Assembly: GCA_022572485.1 (NCBI GenBank)
Contig: JACZVU010000111.1
Location: 1 to 8,439 of the forward strand
Direction: 5' to 3'
Source of the DNA: Myxococcales bacterium
GTDB taxonomy: Bacteria > Myxococcota_A > UBA9160 > SMWR01
Length of the DNA stretch: 8,439 nucleotides
Notes under the pieces: generated by a model
Told to the model about the DNA's origin: nothing
The model's input: the letters and a program-made list of their open reading frames with translations, nothing else
The model's database searches: none
Shown: piece by piece, positions 1-6,160 of the stretch
How positions within the stretch are numbered: position 1 is the stretch's first letter
Layout of the letters: the number at the start of each line of letters is the position of its first letter
Translations under genes and position numbers: made by a program

Positions 1-1052
1 TGGTGGCCGCTTCCGCGCTACTCGATCGCTACGGAAACGCCCAGCGGATCATCGAAGACGAAGGCTTCCACATTGATCGCCGCGTCTACATGATCATGGA
101 AGGAGAGAACCTGGTCACGTCTGCCAAATCCACGGGGTTCGGCCTCGCCGAACTCGCGACTGTTTTTGACAACCTTCAACCGGATGCGGTGATCACCGTA
201 GCCGACCGATTCGAAACACTCGCTACCGCAATTTCAGCGAGTTACCTCAACATTCCACTGGTTCACGTTCAGGGAGGTGAGGTTACGGGCTCGATCGACG
301 AAAAGGTTCGGCACGCCATCACCAAGCTCGCAGATCTGCACTTCGTCGCGACCGAAAAGGCCGCGGAGCGCGTCATTCGGATGGGCGAACAACCGGAGCG
401 GGTTTTCGTCACCGGTTGCCCATCGATCGACGTCGTAAAGCAAGCGCTCAGCTCTCCTGCAATTTCACGCGACCGCCTCTTCGACGAGTATGGCGGCGTC
501 GGCGAGACACTCGATCTTTCCAAGGGTTATATCGTGGTTCTGCAGCACCCCGTGACGACCGAACACGAAGAATCGCGACACCATGTCGTGGAAACACTTC
601 ACGCGGCCGTAGACAGCGGCCTCCCTGTGATCTGGTTCTGGCCAAACGTCGACGCGGGGTCCGACGGCACATCCAAGGGCATTCGCGCGTTTCGTGAAAA
701 CCACGCCCTCCCGCGGATTCACTTCTTCAAGAACCTTCCTCCTGAGGACTTCTTGCGTCTCGTGAACGACAGTCTTTGTATCGTGGGCAATTCCAGCGTC
801 GGAATCCGCGAGTGCTCGCACATGGGCACCCCCACGGTCAACATCGGCAGCCGTCAGCAAGGGCGGGAGCGCGGCGCAAACACGCTCGACGTTCCCTACG
901 AGCGAAGCGCCATCCTCGCGGCGATACAGCGAGCCGTGAAGGGCGGTCGATGCAAGCCCGATCCGCTCTACGGCGACGGCAACTCCGGAGCGCGAATCGC
1001 GGATCTACTCGCGGAAACACACCTCAGCATCGAGAAGCGACTGGCATACTAG
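1..1052 (+). CDS. neuC: UDP-N-acetylglucosamine 2-epimerase, hydrolysing type (NeuC/LegG-like), 5' end missing
   Basis: The visible 349 residues match the hydrolysing UDP-GlcNAc 2-epimerase family (GT-B fold). These enzymes release UDP and form ManNAc, or a 2,4-diacetamido analogue, for sialic or legionaminic acid synthesis in the cytoplasm. Family signatures seen: VQGGEVTGSIDEKVRHA, followed by a TK-LADLHF stretch and a V-TGCPSID segment; near the C-terminus GNSSVGIRECSHMGTP, then NIGSRQQGRERG, which bind the uridine diphosphate. The first GTG at 3 is very probably not the start. The family is about 370-390 residues, and the usual N-terminal strand with its TGSRADYG-type motif is absent, so roughly 40 residues lie upstream of the window. 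The stop is TAG at 1050-1052. NeuC versus LegG versus a GDP-GlcNAc epimerase cannot be settled without the neighbouring synthase and cytidylyltransferase genes, which are not in view. The family call is firm; the symbol is provisional. Confidence 0.9.
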   Translation, partial: VAASALLDRYGNAQRIIEDEGFHIDRRVYMIMEGENLVTSAKSTGFGLAELATVFDNLQPDAVITVADRFETLATAISASYLNIPLVHVQGGEVTGSIDEKVRHAITKLADLHFVATEKAAERVIRMGEQPERVFVTGCPSIDVVKQALSSPAISRDRLFDEYGGVGETLDLSKGYIVVLQHPVTTEHEESRHHVVETLHAAVDSGLPVIWFWPNVDAGSDGTSKGIRAFRENHALPRIHFFKNLPPEDFLRLVNDSLCIVGNSSVGIRECSHMGTPTVNIGSRQQGRERGANTLDVPYERSAILAAIQRAVKGGRCKPDPLYGDGNSGARIADLLAETHLSIEKRLAY

Positions 1053-1069
1053 GCCCGGAAGATCACGAC

Positions 1070-1108
1070 ATGGTAATTCGCGTCATCGTTCGTCTCGATG
1101 TCAAGGGC
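1070..1108 (+). pseudogene. 5' remnant of a HisF-like (cyclase-type) gene
   Basis: An ATG at 1070 follows GGAAG (1057-1061), a plausible ribosome binding site, 17 bp after the epimerase stop. It reads MVIRVIVRLDVKG. This resembles the first strand of HisF-like proteins found in surface-polysaccharide loci, which typically begin with an R-x-I-x-R-L-D-[IV]-K-G-P-N-L pattern. After residue 13 the resemblance stops: the frame runs into low-complexity TTTTCCCCGG sequence, overlaps the next gene and ends near 1180. I infer that a HisF-like gene once followed the epimerase and that everything after its first 13 codons was deleted when the present downstream gene became joined. Such HisH/HisF paralogues act with an amidotransferase on nonulosonic or other nucleotide sugars. 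The match is short and seen by eye, so confidence is moderate. Confidence 0.45.
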
Positions 1109-1115
1109 CGCTCTC

Positions 1116-1137
1116 TTTTCCCCGGTTTTTTCCCCGG
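1116..1137 (+). repeat. Two-copy tandem repeat TTTTCCCCGG
   Basis: TTTTCCCCGG occurs at 1116-1125 and again at 1128-1137, separated by TT (12-bp period). It lies exactly between the end of the HisF-like resemblance and the start of the next gene, so it may mark the deletion joint. No function can be read from it. Confidence 0.6.
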
Positions 1138-1142
1138 ATACT

Positions 1143-1146
1143 GGAG
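1143..1146 (+). promoter_or_regulatory. Ribosome binding site supporting a TTG start at 1153
   Basis: GGAG lies 6 nt before the TTG at 1153. No ATG or GTG sits in frame between here and the family's conserved first strand (LLIPVENQVRELDAKLLLA), so this site decides the start. Confidence 0.55.
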
Positions 1147-1152
1147 TTCACG

Positions 1153-2523
1153 TTGCAGGATGCTCGGCCACCGCTCCTGATTCCCGTTGAGAACCAGGTG
1201 CGCGAACTCGACGCCAAACTGCTGCTGGCACTGGTCGCGGCCGAGCGCGGCTTCCCCGTGATCCTGGGCTCGCGCGCCACCCTTCACCGGGAGGCGACAT
1301 CCCTCCCCCGGGGCGTCTATCTGGCCAAGAGCGTTCGCGCCCTCAGCGTGCGGATGTTTCGCATCTATCGCGACCTGGGAAGTGAGATCGCGGCGTGGGA
1401 CGAGGAGTCGCTCGTCCGCAACCCGAACCACGAGTTCTGGTACCGACGACGACTCTCGAAAGAAGCGCTCGAGATGGTCGGCGTCTTCTTCGCCTGGGGC
1501 GCGGATGACGCGGATGTGCTCCGCGGCTTCCCCGACTGGCCCGCGATCACCATTCACGCAACCGGTAATCCGCGCATCGACATGATGCGACCGGAGCTGC
1601 GGGGCTATTTCGACGAGGACGTGGCTGCACTGCGGCGTCGCTACGGCGACTTCGTGCTCATCAACACCAACTTCGGTCTGGTCAACCATTACGTCGAGAA
1701 GATGTCCGGCGCGCTGCCCATGCCTCCAGGATCGCACCACCCTGAGGACTTCGAAGCCGCCAGAGGCTGGGTCTCTCATCGTCAGGAACTGTTCGGGCAC
1801 TTCAGAAAGATGGTCGCAAGCCTCGCAGATTCTCGCCCGAAACTCACCGTCGTCGTGCGACCTCATCCGGTCGAAAACCCCGCCATCTGGAATCAAATCG
1901 CAGCCCGGTATACGAACGTGCACGCGTTGAACGAGGGAAATGTTCTCCCTTGGTTACTCGCCTCGAAGTTGCTGATCCAAAATAGCTGCACGACGGGTGT
2001 GGAGGCTTTCGTACTCGGCGTGCCCTCGATCGCCTACCAGTCAGCGATTTCCGAACAGTTCGACAGCGACCTCCCGAATGCATTGAGTGTGCGCGCCTTC
2101 GATCTCGATCAACTCCATGCGCAGATCGACACGGTGCTCGAAGGCAAGGCGCTTCCCGAAGGCGAAGACCGCCGCAAACGAGCACACCAACACCTTGCCT
2201 CGCTCGAGGGCCCGCTGGCGAGCGATCGCATCGTCGACGTACTCATCGACCGCTATCCCCCGGGCGCTTTGCTCGCACGGCCGCAGCCCCTGCGCTTTGC
2301 GGCTGCCTGGCTGCACTCGGAATCGCGCGCGCTGGTAAAACGAGCGAGGGCGCGGATTCCGGGAAACCGCAACAGCGCTGCCTATCAACGACATCGCTTC
2401 CCGGGCGTTACGCTCGCAGACCTTAGGGAGCGGGCGGCTCGCATGGCCCGATTGCTGAACCGATTCGACGCGGTACACATCCAGCAACGGACCGAGGACA
2501 CCTTCGAAATCCGACCTGGCTGA
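1153..2523 (+). CDS. Surface carbohydrate biosynthesis protein (GT-B-like, CDP-glycerol glycerophosphotransferase-related C-terminus)
   Basis: This 456-residue protein resembles the 'surface carbohydrate biosynthesis protein' family found in polysaccharide loci. Seen in order: an N-terminal strand LLIPVENQVRELDAKLLLA (residues 8-26), then LPRGVYLAKS (51-60), RDLGSEIAAWDEE (73-85), FFAWGADDADVL (112-123), a linker GNPRIDMMRPELRGYF (138-153), NTNFG (171-175), RPHPVENPAIW (236-246) and NSCTTGVEAFVLGVPSIAY (277-295). The RPHP and N-S-x-T-x-G-x-E-A elements resemble the donor-binding half of glycerophosphate/GT-B transferases. A transferase role in surface glycan assembly is therefore likely, but donor and acceptor are unknown. 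It has no signal peptide or membrane segment and is probably cytoplasmic. The TTG start is chosen from the ribosome binding site. The last 100 or so residues are arginine-rich and less family-like. It converges on the - strand methyltransferase with a gap of 34 bp. Confidence 0.8.
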   Translation: MQDARPPLLIPVENQVRELDAKLLLALVAAERGFPVILGSRATLHREATSLPRGVYLAKSVRALSVRMFRIYRDLGSEIAAWDEESLVRNPNHEFWYRRRLSKEALEMVGVFFAWGADDADVLRGFPDWPAITIHATGNPRIDMMRPELRGYFDEDVAALRRRYGDFVLINTNFGLVNHYVEKMSGALPMPPGSHHPEDFEAARGWVSHRQELFGHFRKMVASLADSRPKLTVVVRPHPVENPAIWNQIAARYTNVHALNEGNVLPWLLASKLLIQNSCTTGVEAFVLGVPSIAYQSAISEQFDSDLPNALSVRAFDLDQLHAQIDTVLEGKALPEGEDRRKRAHQHLASLEGPLASDRIVDVLIDRYPPGALLARPQPLRFAAAWLHSESRALVKRARARIPGNRNSAAYQRHRFPGVTLADLRERAARMARLLNRFDAVHIQQRTEDTFEIRPG

Positions 2524-2557
2524 AAACCTTTCGGCCAATCCGAGTGCACAGGCTCCG

Positions 2558-3484
2558 TCAGGGGAGCGGATTCTGGATCGCGCGAATCTCGTGCCACTGA
2601 TCGTTCACGAAGGTGGGATCGGGCAGCGCGTCGGGAACTTGCCTCCCGATCTTGCACAGGTAACCGACGTGAAGGTGGTCCGCCGCGCAATCGATCCCGA
2701 GGATGTCGAAACCGCTGCGAGCCAGATACGCGCGCATGGTTTCGTCCGTGAGGTAGTAGGGGTGATCGATCTTGACCGCCTCTTCCACCGATCCGCCGCG
2801 GCGGTAGGCGGCCCGGAAGTCGACGATGTCGACGAAGAAGAGGCCCTCTTCGGAGAGCAGGTTGCGAATCTTCGAAAGTGACAGCGACACGTCCAGCAAG
2901 TGATCCACGGTCTGACATAGAACGATGAAGTCATAGCTGGCACCGCCCGAATCGTAGTCCTCCACGAAGCCGGTAATGGTCTTCAGACCCAGCGCGCGGG
3001 CAACCTCAATCTCCAGTGGGGCCGGGTCGATTACCGTGGCGAGGAGATCGAATCGCTCCTTCATCACGTGCGCCACGACGCCGGTCGATCCGCCGACATC
3101 GAGCAGGGTCTTACAGCCGCGTTCGCGCATCCGCGGTTCGATGAAATCGGCGCGCGCCGACGCGTAATCACGCTGCTCATCCTGAATCGACTCGGCGTCG
3201 ATCAGGCGACCGTGATAGGCGCTCACCAGCGGCCGATACACGTCGGTGTAGAATTCGGCATAGGCAGCGGCGGTCATCGCCGGGTTGAGGAAGACGAGCC
3301 CGCAGCGAAGACAGCCGTCGGCCGTCGCGGGATATTCGTAGCGATCCCGATGGGTCAGGGTAACGAAGCCATCGCCACCGCAAAGGTTGCAGTGGCGCGT
3401 CCGTCGAACGGGCTTGGCCGCATAGTCGTAGGCCAGCGCCGCAATCCGCTCCTGCCTTACTCTCAATTCAGTCTTTGCGCCCAT
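2558..3484 (-). CDS. Class I SAM-dependent methyltransferase with N-terminal zinc ribbon
   Basis: With the start at 3484 the protein has 308 residues. A zinc-ribbon-like module comes first: CNLCG (residues 32-36) and CLRCG (58-62), two CxxC pairs 22 residues apart. A Rossmann methyltransferase domain follows, with motif I LLDVGGSTG (127-135), an acidic residue in VIDP (152-154) for the SAM ribose, and DFIVLCQTVDHLLD (185-198) as the post-motif region. This architecture is usual for small-molecule or sugar C-/O-methyltransferases; the CxxC module plus one methyltransferase domain recalls sugar C-methyltransferases but without their extra C-terminal domain. The open frame extends upstream to 3652, but that part is low-complexity, arginine-rich and overlaps the direct repeat, so I start at the Met just before KTELRVRQERI. 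No strong ribosome binding site is seen. It is the only intact gene on this strand, flanked by + strand genes, which suggests separate acquisition. The substrate is unknown. Confidence 0.82.
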   Translation of the reverse strand: MGAKTELRVRQERIAALAYDYAAKPVRRTRHCNLCGGDGFVTLTHRDRYEYPATADGCLRCGLVFLNPAMTAAAYAEFYTDVYRPLVSAYHGRLIDAESIQDEQRDYASARADFIEPRMRERGCKTLLDVGGSTGVVAHVMKERFDLLATVIDPAPLEIEVARALGLKTITGFVEDYDSGGASYDFIVLCQTVDHLLDVSLSLSKIRNLLSEEGLFFVDIVDFRAAYRRGGSVEEAVKIDHPYYLTDETMRAYLARSGFDILGIDCAADHLHVGYLCKIGRQVPDALPDPTFVNDQWHEIRAIQNPLP

Positions 3485-3547
3485 TCGAGCACCCAGGCTA
3501 CCATCTCGCGCGATCAGCGACCATCGCGGGAATCTCGCGCATCTCGT

Positions 3548-3638
3548 GCGGTGGGTCGCCCGCACCCACGCTATCTTCGTCGACGCTCGAGGAAATGATC
3601 GGGGGATTGCCCGGGGAAGATGAATGACTGAGTTCAAC
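3548..3638 (+). repeat. Direct repeat, copy A (91 bp, pairs with 8125-8215)
   Basis: Aligned without gaps at an offset of 4577 bp, the two copies match at 82 of 91 positions by my count. The first 36 bp (3548-3583) are identical and all nine differences lie to the right. The identical block holds an inverted repeat GTGGGT-N7-ACCCAC (3551-3569). On the + strand the repeat reads as the end of a lost gene: GGSPAPTLSSS, then TLEEMIGG, LPGEDE, stop TGA at 3625-3627. The stop overlaps an ATG (3624) as ATGA, with GGGGAAG as ribosome binding site; the new frame begins MTEF. Copy B has the same arrangement and there leads into a long open frame. In copy A the new frame goes nowhere useful (42 codons), so this copy is a relic. 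Confidence 0.85.
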
Positions 3639-3663
3639 GCAACGGCCTCCATCTTCGTCTGCG

Positions 3664-3683
3664 CCCAGCCCTATCGGGCTGGG
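3664..3683 (+). other. Perfect 8-bp hairpin (CCCAGCCC-TATC-GGGCTGGG)
   Basis: The inverted repeat has an 8-bp GC-rich stem and a 4-nt loop. No T-run follows on either strand, so it does not look like a standard intrinsic terminator. Its right arm overlaps the start of GGGAGAG (3681-3687), the likely ribosome binding site for the 17-codon frame at 3694, so the hairpin could mask that site. This regulatory role is inference. Confidence 0.5.
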
Positions 3684-3693
3684 AGAGCACGCG

Positions 3694-3747
3694 ATGGCGA
3701 CGACCAGCTTCGACACAGAGCAGCTTCTGCTCTCGAACCGGCTCTAG
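3694..3747 (+). pseudogene. 17-codon frame resembling the start of the gene at 8201 (relic or leader peptide)
   Basis: ATG at 3694 follows GGGAGAG (3681-3687) and reads MATTSFDTEQLLLSNRL, then TAG. The gene at 8201 starts MTEFDTSQLFLSKRL. The two share FDT-x-QL-x-LS-x-RL, and several differences are synonymous codon changes (CTG/CTT for Leu, TTG/CTC for Leu), as expected of related coding sequences. The stop lies 1 nt before the ATG of the oxidoreductase at 3749, which itself lacks a ribosome binding site. Either this is the broken 5' end of a paralogue, or translation of the short frame now carries ribosomes into the oxidoreductase. Both may be true. Confidence 0.5.
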
Positions 3748-3748
3748 A

Positions 3749-4771
3749 ATGACGGAACTCCGGAGTCGGAACGCGGGCCGGCGAATCGCTCTCGTCGGCG
3801 TGGGAAAGCAGGGGCGCAAGCTCGCCGAGGCACTGGCGGCGCTCGGCTACGAGATCGTGGCCGGTTGTGACCTGAATGCGGCCTCTCTACGGAAGTTCTC
3901 CCGGAAGCACCCGGATGCGATCGTCACCCGGAAGATCTCGGAACTTGCACGCGTCTCGCCGGAACTCGTCGTCGTGGGTACGCTGGCCGACGGACATCTT
4001 CCTGTGATCCGAGAGCTCGACGCCATCGACGTAAAGAAAATCTTCTGCGAGAAGCCCGTCGTCGGCTCCATTGTCGACCTCCGCGACCTCCAGAATTTCG
4101 TGGCGAAGCGCGGCCTCGAGGTCGCCGTGAACCACGCGAACCTGTGGAATCCGGAATTCCAGACCGTGAAGAAGCGCGTCCAATGCGAACCGCTGGGGAA
4201 GCTGCGCCGCGCCGCGGCCCACTTCAAGCCCGCCGGCTTCGGGAACATGGGAAGTCACAACCTCGCCGTCGCGCTCCAGTTCCTCGAGACGCGCATCACC
4301 AGCGTCCGCAGCGCGACCTTCTCCAAGGACGGAACCAAGAAGCGCGCCGCCAGGCACCAGGACCGCAATGGAAGAGCGACGTTTCTACTGGAGAACGGCA
4401 TCGAGCTCGAACTCGACAACCTTCCCACCGTGGTGCCGCGTACCTGGCGCATCGTCTTCGAGTTTGATCGCGGTCGCATCGAGCTGCTGCAGGAGGCCAG
4501 CTGCTACGTCGTCTGGAACGGCGCGACGGGCCGCATCTCGGAGATTCCCTTCCAGCTCCGGGGCTACGGGCTGAAGAAGTCCCCCGAGACGGCCTATACC
4601 CTGCTGGACCGGACCGTCTCGTCGCTTCTCAACGGCGAGCCCCAGGAGAGCTTTGATCTTGCGTGCCAGGCGGTGGAGGGGATCATCGCCGCTCACCACT
4701 GCTTCGTAAATGCCACCCCGGTCTCGCTTCCATTGGAACGCGAGACCGAAACCCTCTTCGGGTTCTCGTAG
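3749..4771 (+). CDS. Gfo/Idh/MocA-family oxidoreductase (first of a pair)
   Basis: The 340-residue protein has an N-terminal Rossmann fold with the dinucleotide motif in RIALVGVGKQGRKLAEAL (12-29; core GVGKQG), an acidic residue at the end of strand 2 (CD, 40-41) favouring NAD(H), and the family's CEKPVVGS (100-107; EKP). The C-terminal catalytic domain shows NHANLWNPEF (128-137) and GNMGSHN (165-171). In many relatives the latter region reads D-x-G-x-H; here it is N-x-G-x-H, so the histidine is kept and the aspartate is changed. Enzymes of this family oxidise or reduce ring or side-chain hydroxyls of sugars and nucleotide sugars. Length and domain order are normal. No clear ribosome binding site precedes the ATG; the short frame ending at 3747 may couple translation. 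The next oxidoreductase begins 16 bp after its stop, so the two are probably cotranscribed. The substrate cannot be deduced. Confidence 0.85.
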   Translation: MTELRSRNAGRRIALVGVGKQGRKLAEALAALGYEIVAGCDLNAASLRKFSRKHPDAIVTRKISELARVSPELVVVGTLADGHLPVIRELDAIDVKKIFCEKPVVGSIVDLRDLQNFVAKRGLEVAVNHANLWNPEFQTVKKRVQCEPLGKLRRAAAHFKPAGFGNMGSHNLAVALQFLETRITSVRSATFSKDGTKKRAARHQDRNGRATFLLENGIELELDNLPTVVPRTWRIVFEFDRGRIELLQEASCYVVWNGATGRISEIPFQLRGYGLKKSPETAYTLLDRTVSSLLNGEPQESFDLACQAVEGIIAAHHCFVNATPVSLPLERETETLFGFS

Positions 4772-4787
4772 GGACGGTCGAGACGAG

Positions 4788-5846
4788 ATGGGAATCGTCA
4801 AGAACCTCTCGGCGACGGCAATGCGCGTGCGACGCGCCTACGGACTCATGCGTTTGAAGCCCCGCGCCCTCGACGGTTCCATTCGGGTTGCCGTTGTCGG
4901 GACCGGCAAGGCCGGCCAGTACCACTTGGAGGCGCTGAAGCGGATTCGGGGCGTCGAGGTGACCTGCCTGGTTCATCGCGGCGGGTCCGATCCCTCGGCC
5001 CTGATGCGGCGCTACGGGATTCCGGTCTGTCACGTCGGCATCGAGAAGGCACTGTCCGTGCGCGATTTCGACGCCGCAATCATCGCGGTGAGCCGGATTT
5101 CGATCTGCGAGGTTGCGACGGCGTTCCTCGACGCCGGCGTGCATTCATTGATCGAGAAACCCCTGGGCGAGACGGTCGACGATGCGGCCGCCCTGCGCGA
5201 CTGTGCGGCGCGCTCGCGAGCCACGTCGGCGGTCGGCTACAACCGTCGCTGCTATTCCGCGGTTCTCGAGGCGGCGCGCTACGTGGATGCGCTCGGCGCC
5301 CCTTACGCGATCCACGTAGAGTCGCCCGAGCGACTCGCCCAGATCCAGAAGGCCGGGGAATCTCCCGACGAGACCCGACTACGGATCGTGACGAACACCT
5401 GTCACGCCATCGACCTCTTCACGGTCTTCGCCGGCGAGCACGAGGCTGTGGTATCCGCCAGCACCTCGCACACTTCCGGTGACGTGCCGATCGACTACTC
5501 GGCCCTGATCCGCTTCCGCAAGGGGCAAACGGGCCAGTTCAGCTCGCATTGGTCGAGTCCGGGCGACCGGGTCGTTACGCTCTACGGGCGCGGCTACAAG
5601 CTCGCCATCGATATGGTGCGAAACAAGCTGACGGTGATGCACAGCAAGAAGGTGAAGAAGATCGGGCCGAGCCGGATCGACCGAACCTTCAAGGCAGGCG
5701 TTTACCTCCAGGATTCTGAATTCATGACTGCCGCGTTGGCCGGGGTTCCCGTTTCTGCACCGCTAGCCAGCGTCGAAGACGCGTTCCAGACCCAGCGGCT
5801 CGCCTGCGACCTACTGGACGCTTCAACCGAGAGCGGCACCGGCTGA
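4788..5846 (+). CDS. Gfo/Idh/MocA-family oxidoreductase (second of a pair)
   Basis: Counted from ATG 4788 the protein has 352 residues. Seen: a basic N-terminal extension of about 30 residues, the Rossmann motif VAVVGTGKAGQYHLEAL (34-50; core GTGKAG), LIEKPLGE (121-128; EKP), GYNRRCYSAV (150-159) and TNTCHAIDLF (202-211), whose His206 sits where the family's catalytic histidine lies. The frame is open upstream to 4710, but that part overlaps the preceding gene, so I use the ATG 16 bp after that stop; its ribosome binding site is weak. The protein is clearly not a recent duplicate of the upstream oxidoreductase, since only family motifs are shared. A pair of such enzymes could act in sequence on a nucleotide sugar, for example oxidation followed by reduction at the same or another carbon; that is inference. 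About 314 bp without an intact gene follow. Confidence 0.87.
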   Translation: MGIVKNLSATAMRVRRAYGLMRLKPRALDGSIRVAVVGTGKAGQYHLEALKRIRGVEVTCLVHRGGSDPSALMRRYGIPVCHVGIEKALSVRDFDAAIIAVSRISICEVATAFLDAGVHSLIEKPLGETVDDAAALRDCAARSRATSAVGYNRRCYSAVLEAARYVDALGAPYAIHVESPERLAQIQKAGESPDETRLRIVTNTCHAIDLFTVFAGEHEAVVSASTSHTSGDVPIDYSALIRFRKGQTGQFSSHWSSPGDRVVTLYGRGYKLAIDMVRNKLTVMHSKKVKKIGPSRIDRTFKAGVYLQDSEFMTAALAGVPVSAPLASVEDAFQTQRLACDLLDASTESGTG

Positions 5847-6017
5847 CCCCCATGGGTCCAGAACCCGACCCGATGACCCAGGGGAAGCCGGATGGATCTC
5901 AAGGTTATCCTCGGTCGGGTCGATCGGGCTTCCATTGGGGATGGCCGCCGTGACGCAAGTAACCAGAAGCACAGCGGTACCGCGCGGGCTCGCACTGACA
6001 CTCTCGCTGGTGGTGGT

Positions 6018-6086
6018 GAGCAAGCGGTCGGTCACACGAAAGTTGCGTTCACGCTCAATCGGTACGAGCATCCCAGCCTACGATGA
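6018..6086 (+). pseudogene. 3' remnant of a tyrosine recombinase (phage integrase family)
   Basis: The frame ends ...EQAVGHTKVAFTLNRYEHPSLR and stops at 6084-6086. This matches the C-terminal catalytic box of tyrosine recombinases, whose usual form is L-G-H-x-x-V-x-x-T-L-x-x-Y-x-H. The GH pair (6030-6035) fits the conserved Gly-His, and the Tyr codon at 6063-6065, ten residues after the His, fits the nucleophile. Upstream the frame stays open to 5892, but nothing there resembles the Arg-Lys-His-x-x-Arg part of the domain, so only the last 20 or so residues remain. The leucine normally before GH is Val. It is evidence of a former integrative element. The match is short and judged by eye. Confidence 0.5.
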
Positions 6087-6100
6087 AGAGTGACAACATC

Positions 6101-6125
6101 GTGATAGACGCTCCGCTGCTATCAC
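6101..6125. repeat. 7-bp inverted repeat GTGATAG-N11-CTATCAC
   Basis: Perfect 7-bp arms at 6101-6107 and 6119-6125 with an 11-nt spacer, 35 bp before the methyltransferase start and just after the recombinase remnant. It could be an operator, a transcript hairpin or a leftover recombination site. Nothing in the sequence decides among these. Confidence 0.4.
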
Positions 6126-6150
6126 CCGATCGTTCGGAAAGATGAGAATC

Positions 6151-6154
6151 GAGG
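6151..6154 (+). promoter_or_regulatory. Ribosome binding site for the GTG start at 6161
   Basis: GAGG lies 6 nt before GTG 6161 and supports that start. Confidence 0.55.
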
Positions 6155-6160
6155 CCTGAT

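Larger units (their letters stand above)
3485..3748. other. Gene-free recombination scar between divergent genes
   Basis: These 264 bp separate the - strand methyltransferase from the + strand oxidoreductase. The left part holds three near-copies of ATCTCGYGC (3503-3511, 3532-3540, 3541-3549). Then come repeat copy A, a perfect hairpin and a 17-codon frame. I cannot identify a convincing -35/-10 pair, although promoters for both neighbours would be expected here. Confidence 0.6.
5847..6160. other. 314-bp gap without an intact gene
   Basis: The stretch begins with a weak 5-bp hairpin just over the preceding stop (GACCC-CCAT-GGGTC, 5845-5858) and several GACCC repeats, with no T-run. It then holds the recombinase remnant (6018-6086), an inverted repeat (6101-6125) and the ribosome binding site of the next gene. 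Open frames exist on both strands, but none looks like a complete protein. Confidence 0.6.

Noticed and set aside
1063..1923. Long - strand open frame (286 codons)
   Set aside because: It lies opposite the well-supported surface-carbohydrate gene; such mirror frames are common in GC-rich DNA and this one shows no family motifs.
2552..2567. Possible terminator between the convergent genes (GCTCC-N6-GGAGC)
   Set aside because: The stem has only 5 bp, no T-run follows on either strand, and it overlaps the stop region of the - strand methyltransferase.
3485..3652. N-terminal extension of the - strand methyltransferase up to 3652
   Set aside because: It would run through the direct repeat and is arginine-rich low-complexity sequence; the family resemblance begins after the Met at 3484.
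4710..4787. Upstream start for the second oxidoreductase overlapping the first by 62 bp
   Set aside because: The added residues are Arg/Pro-rich shadow of the first gene; ATG 4788 sits at normal intergenic spacing.
5823..6071. A - strand frame of 82 codons opposite the gap
   Set aside because: It resembles no known protein, begins without a ribosome binding site and overlaps the end of the second oxidoreductase.
5949..6093. A + strand frame ending GTSIPAYDEE, like the start of a family 2 glycosyltransferase (IPAYNEE)
   Set aside because: The frame stops at once after the motif, the preceding residues do not form the usual strand, and the recombinase frame over the same bases explains the stretch better.
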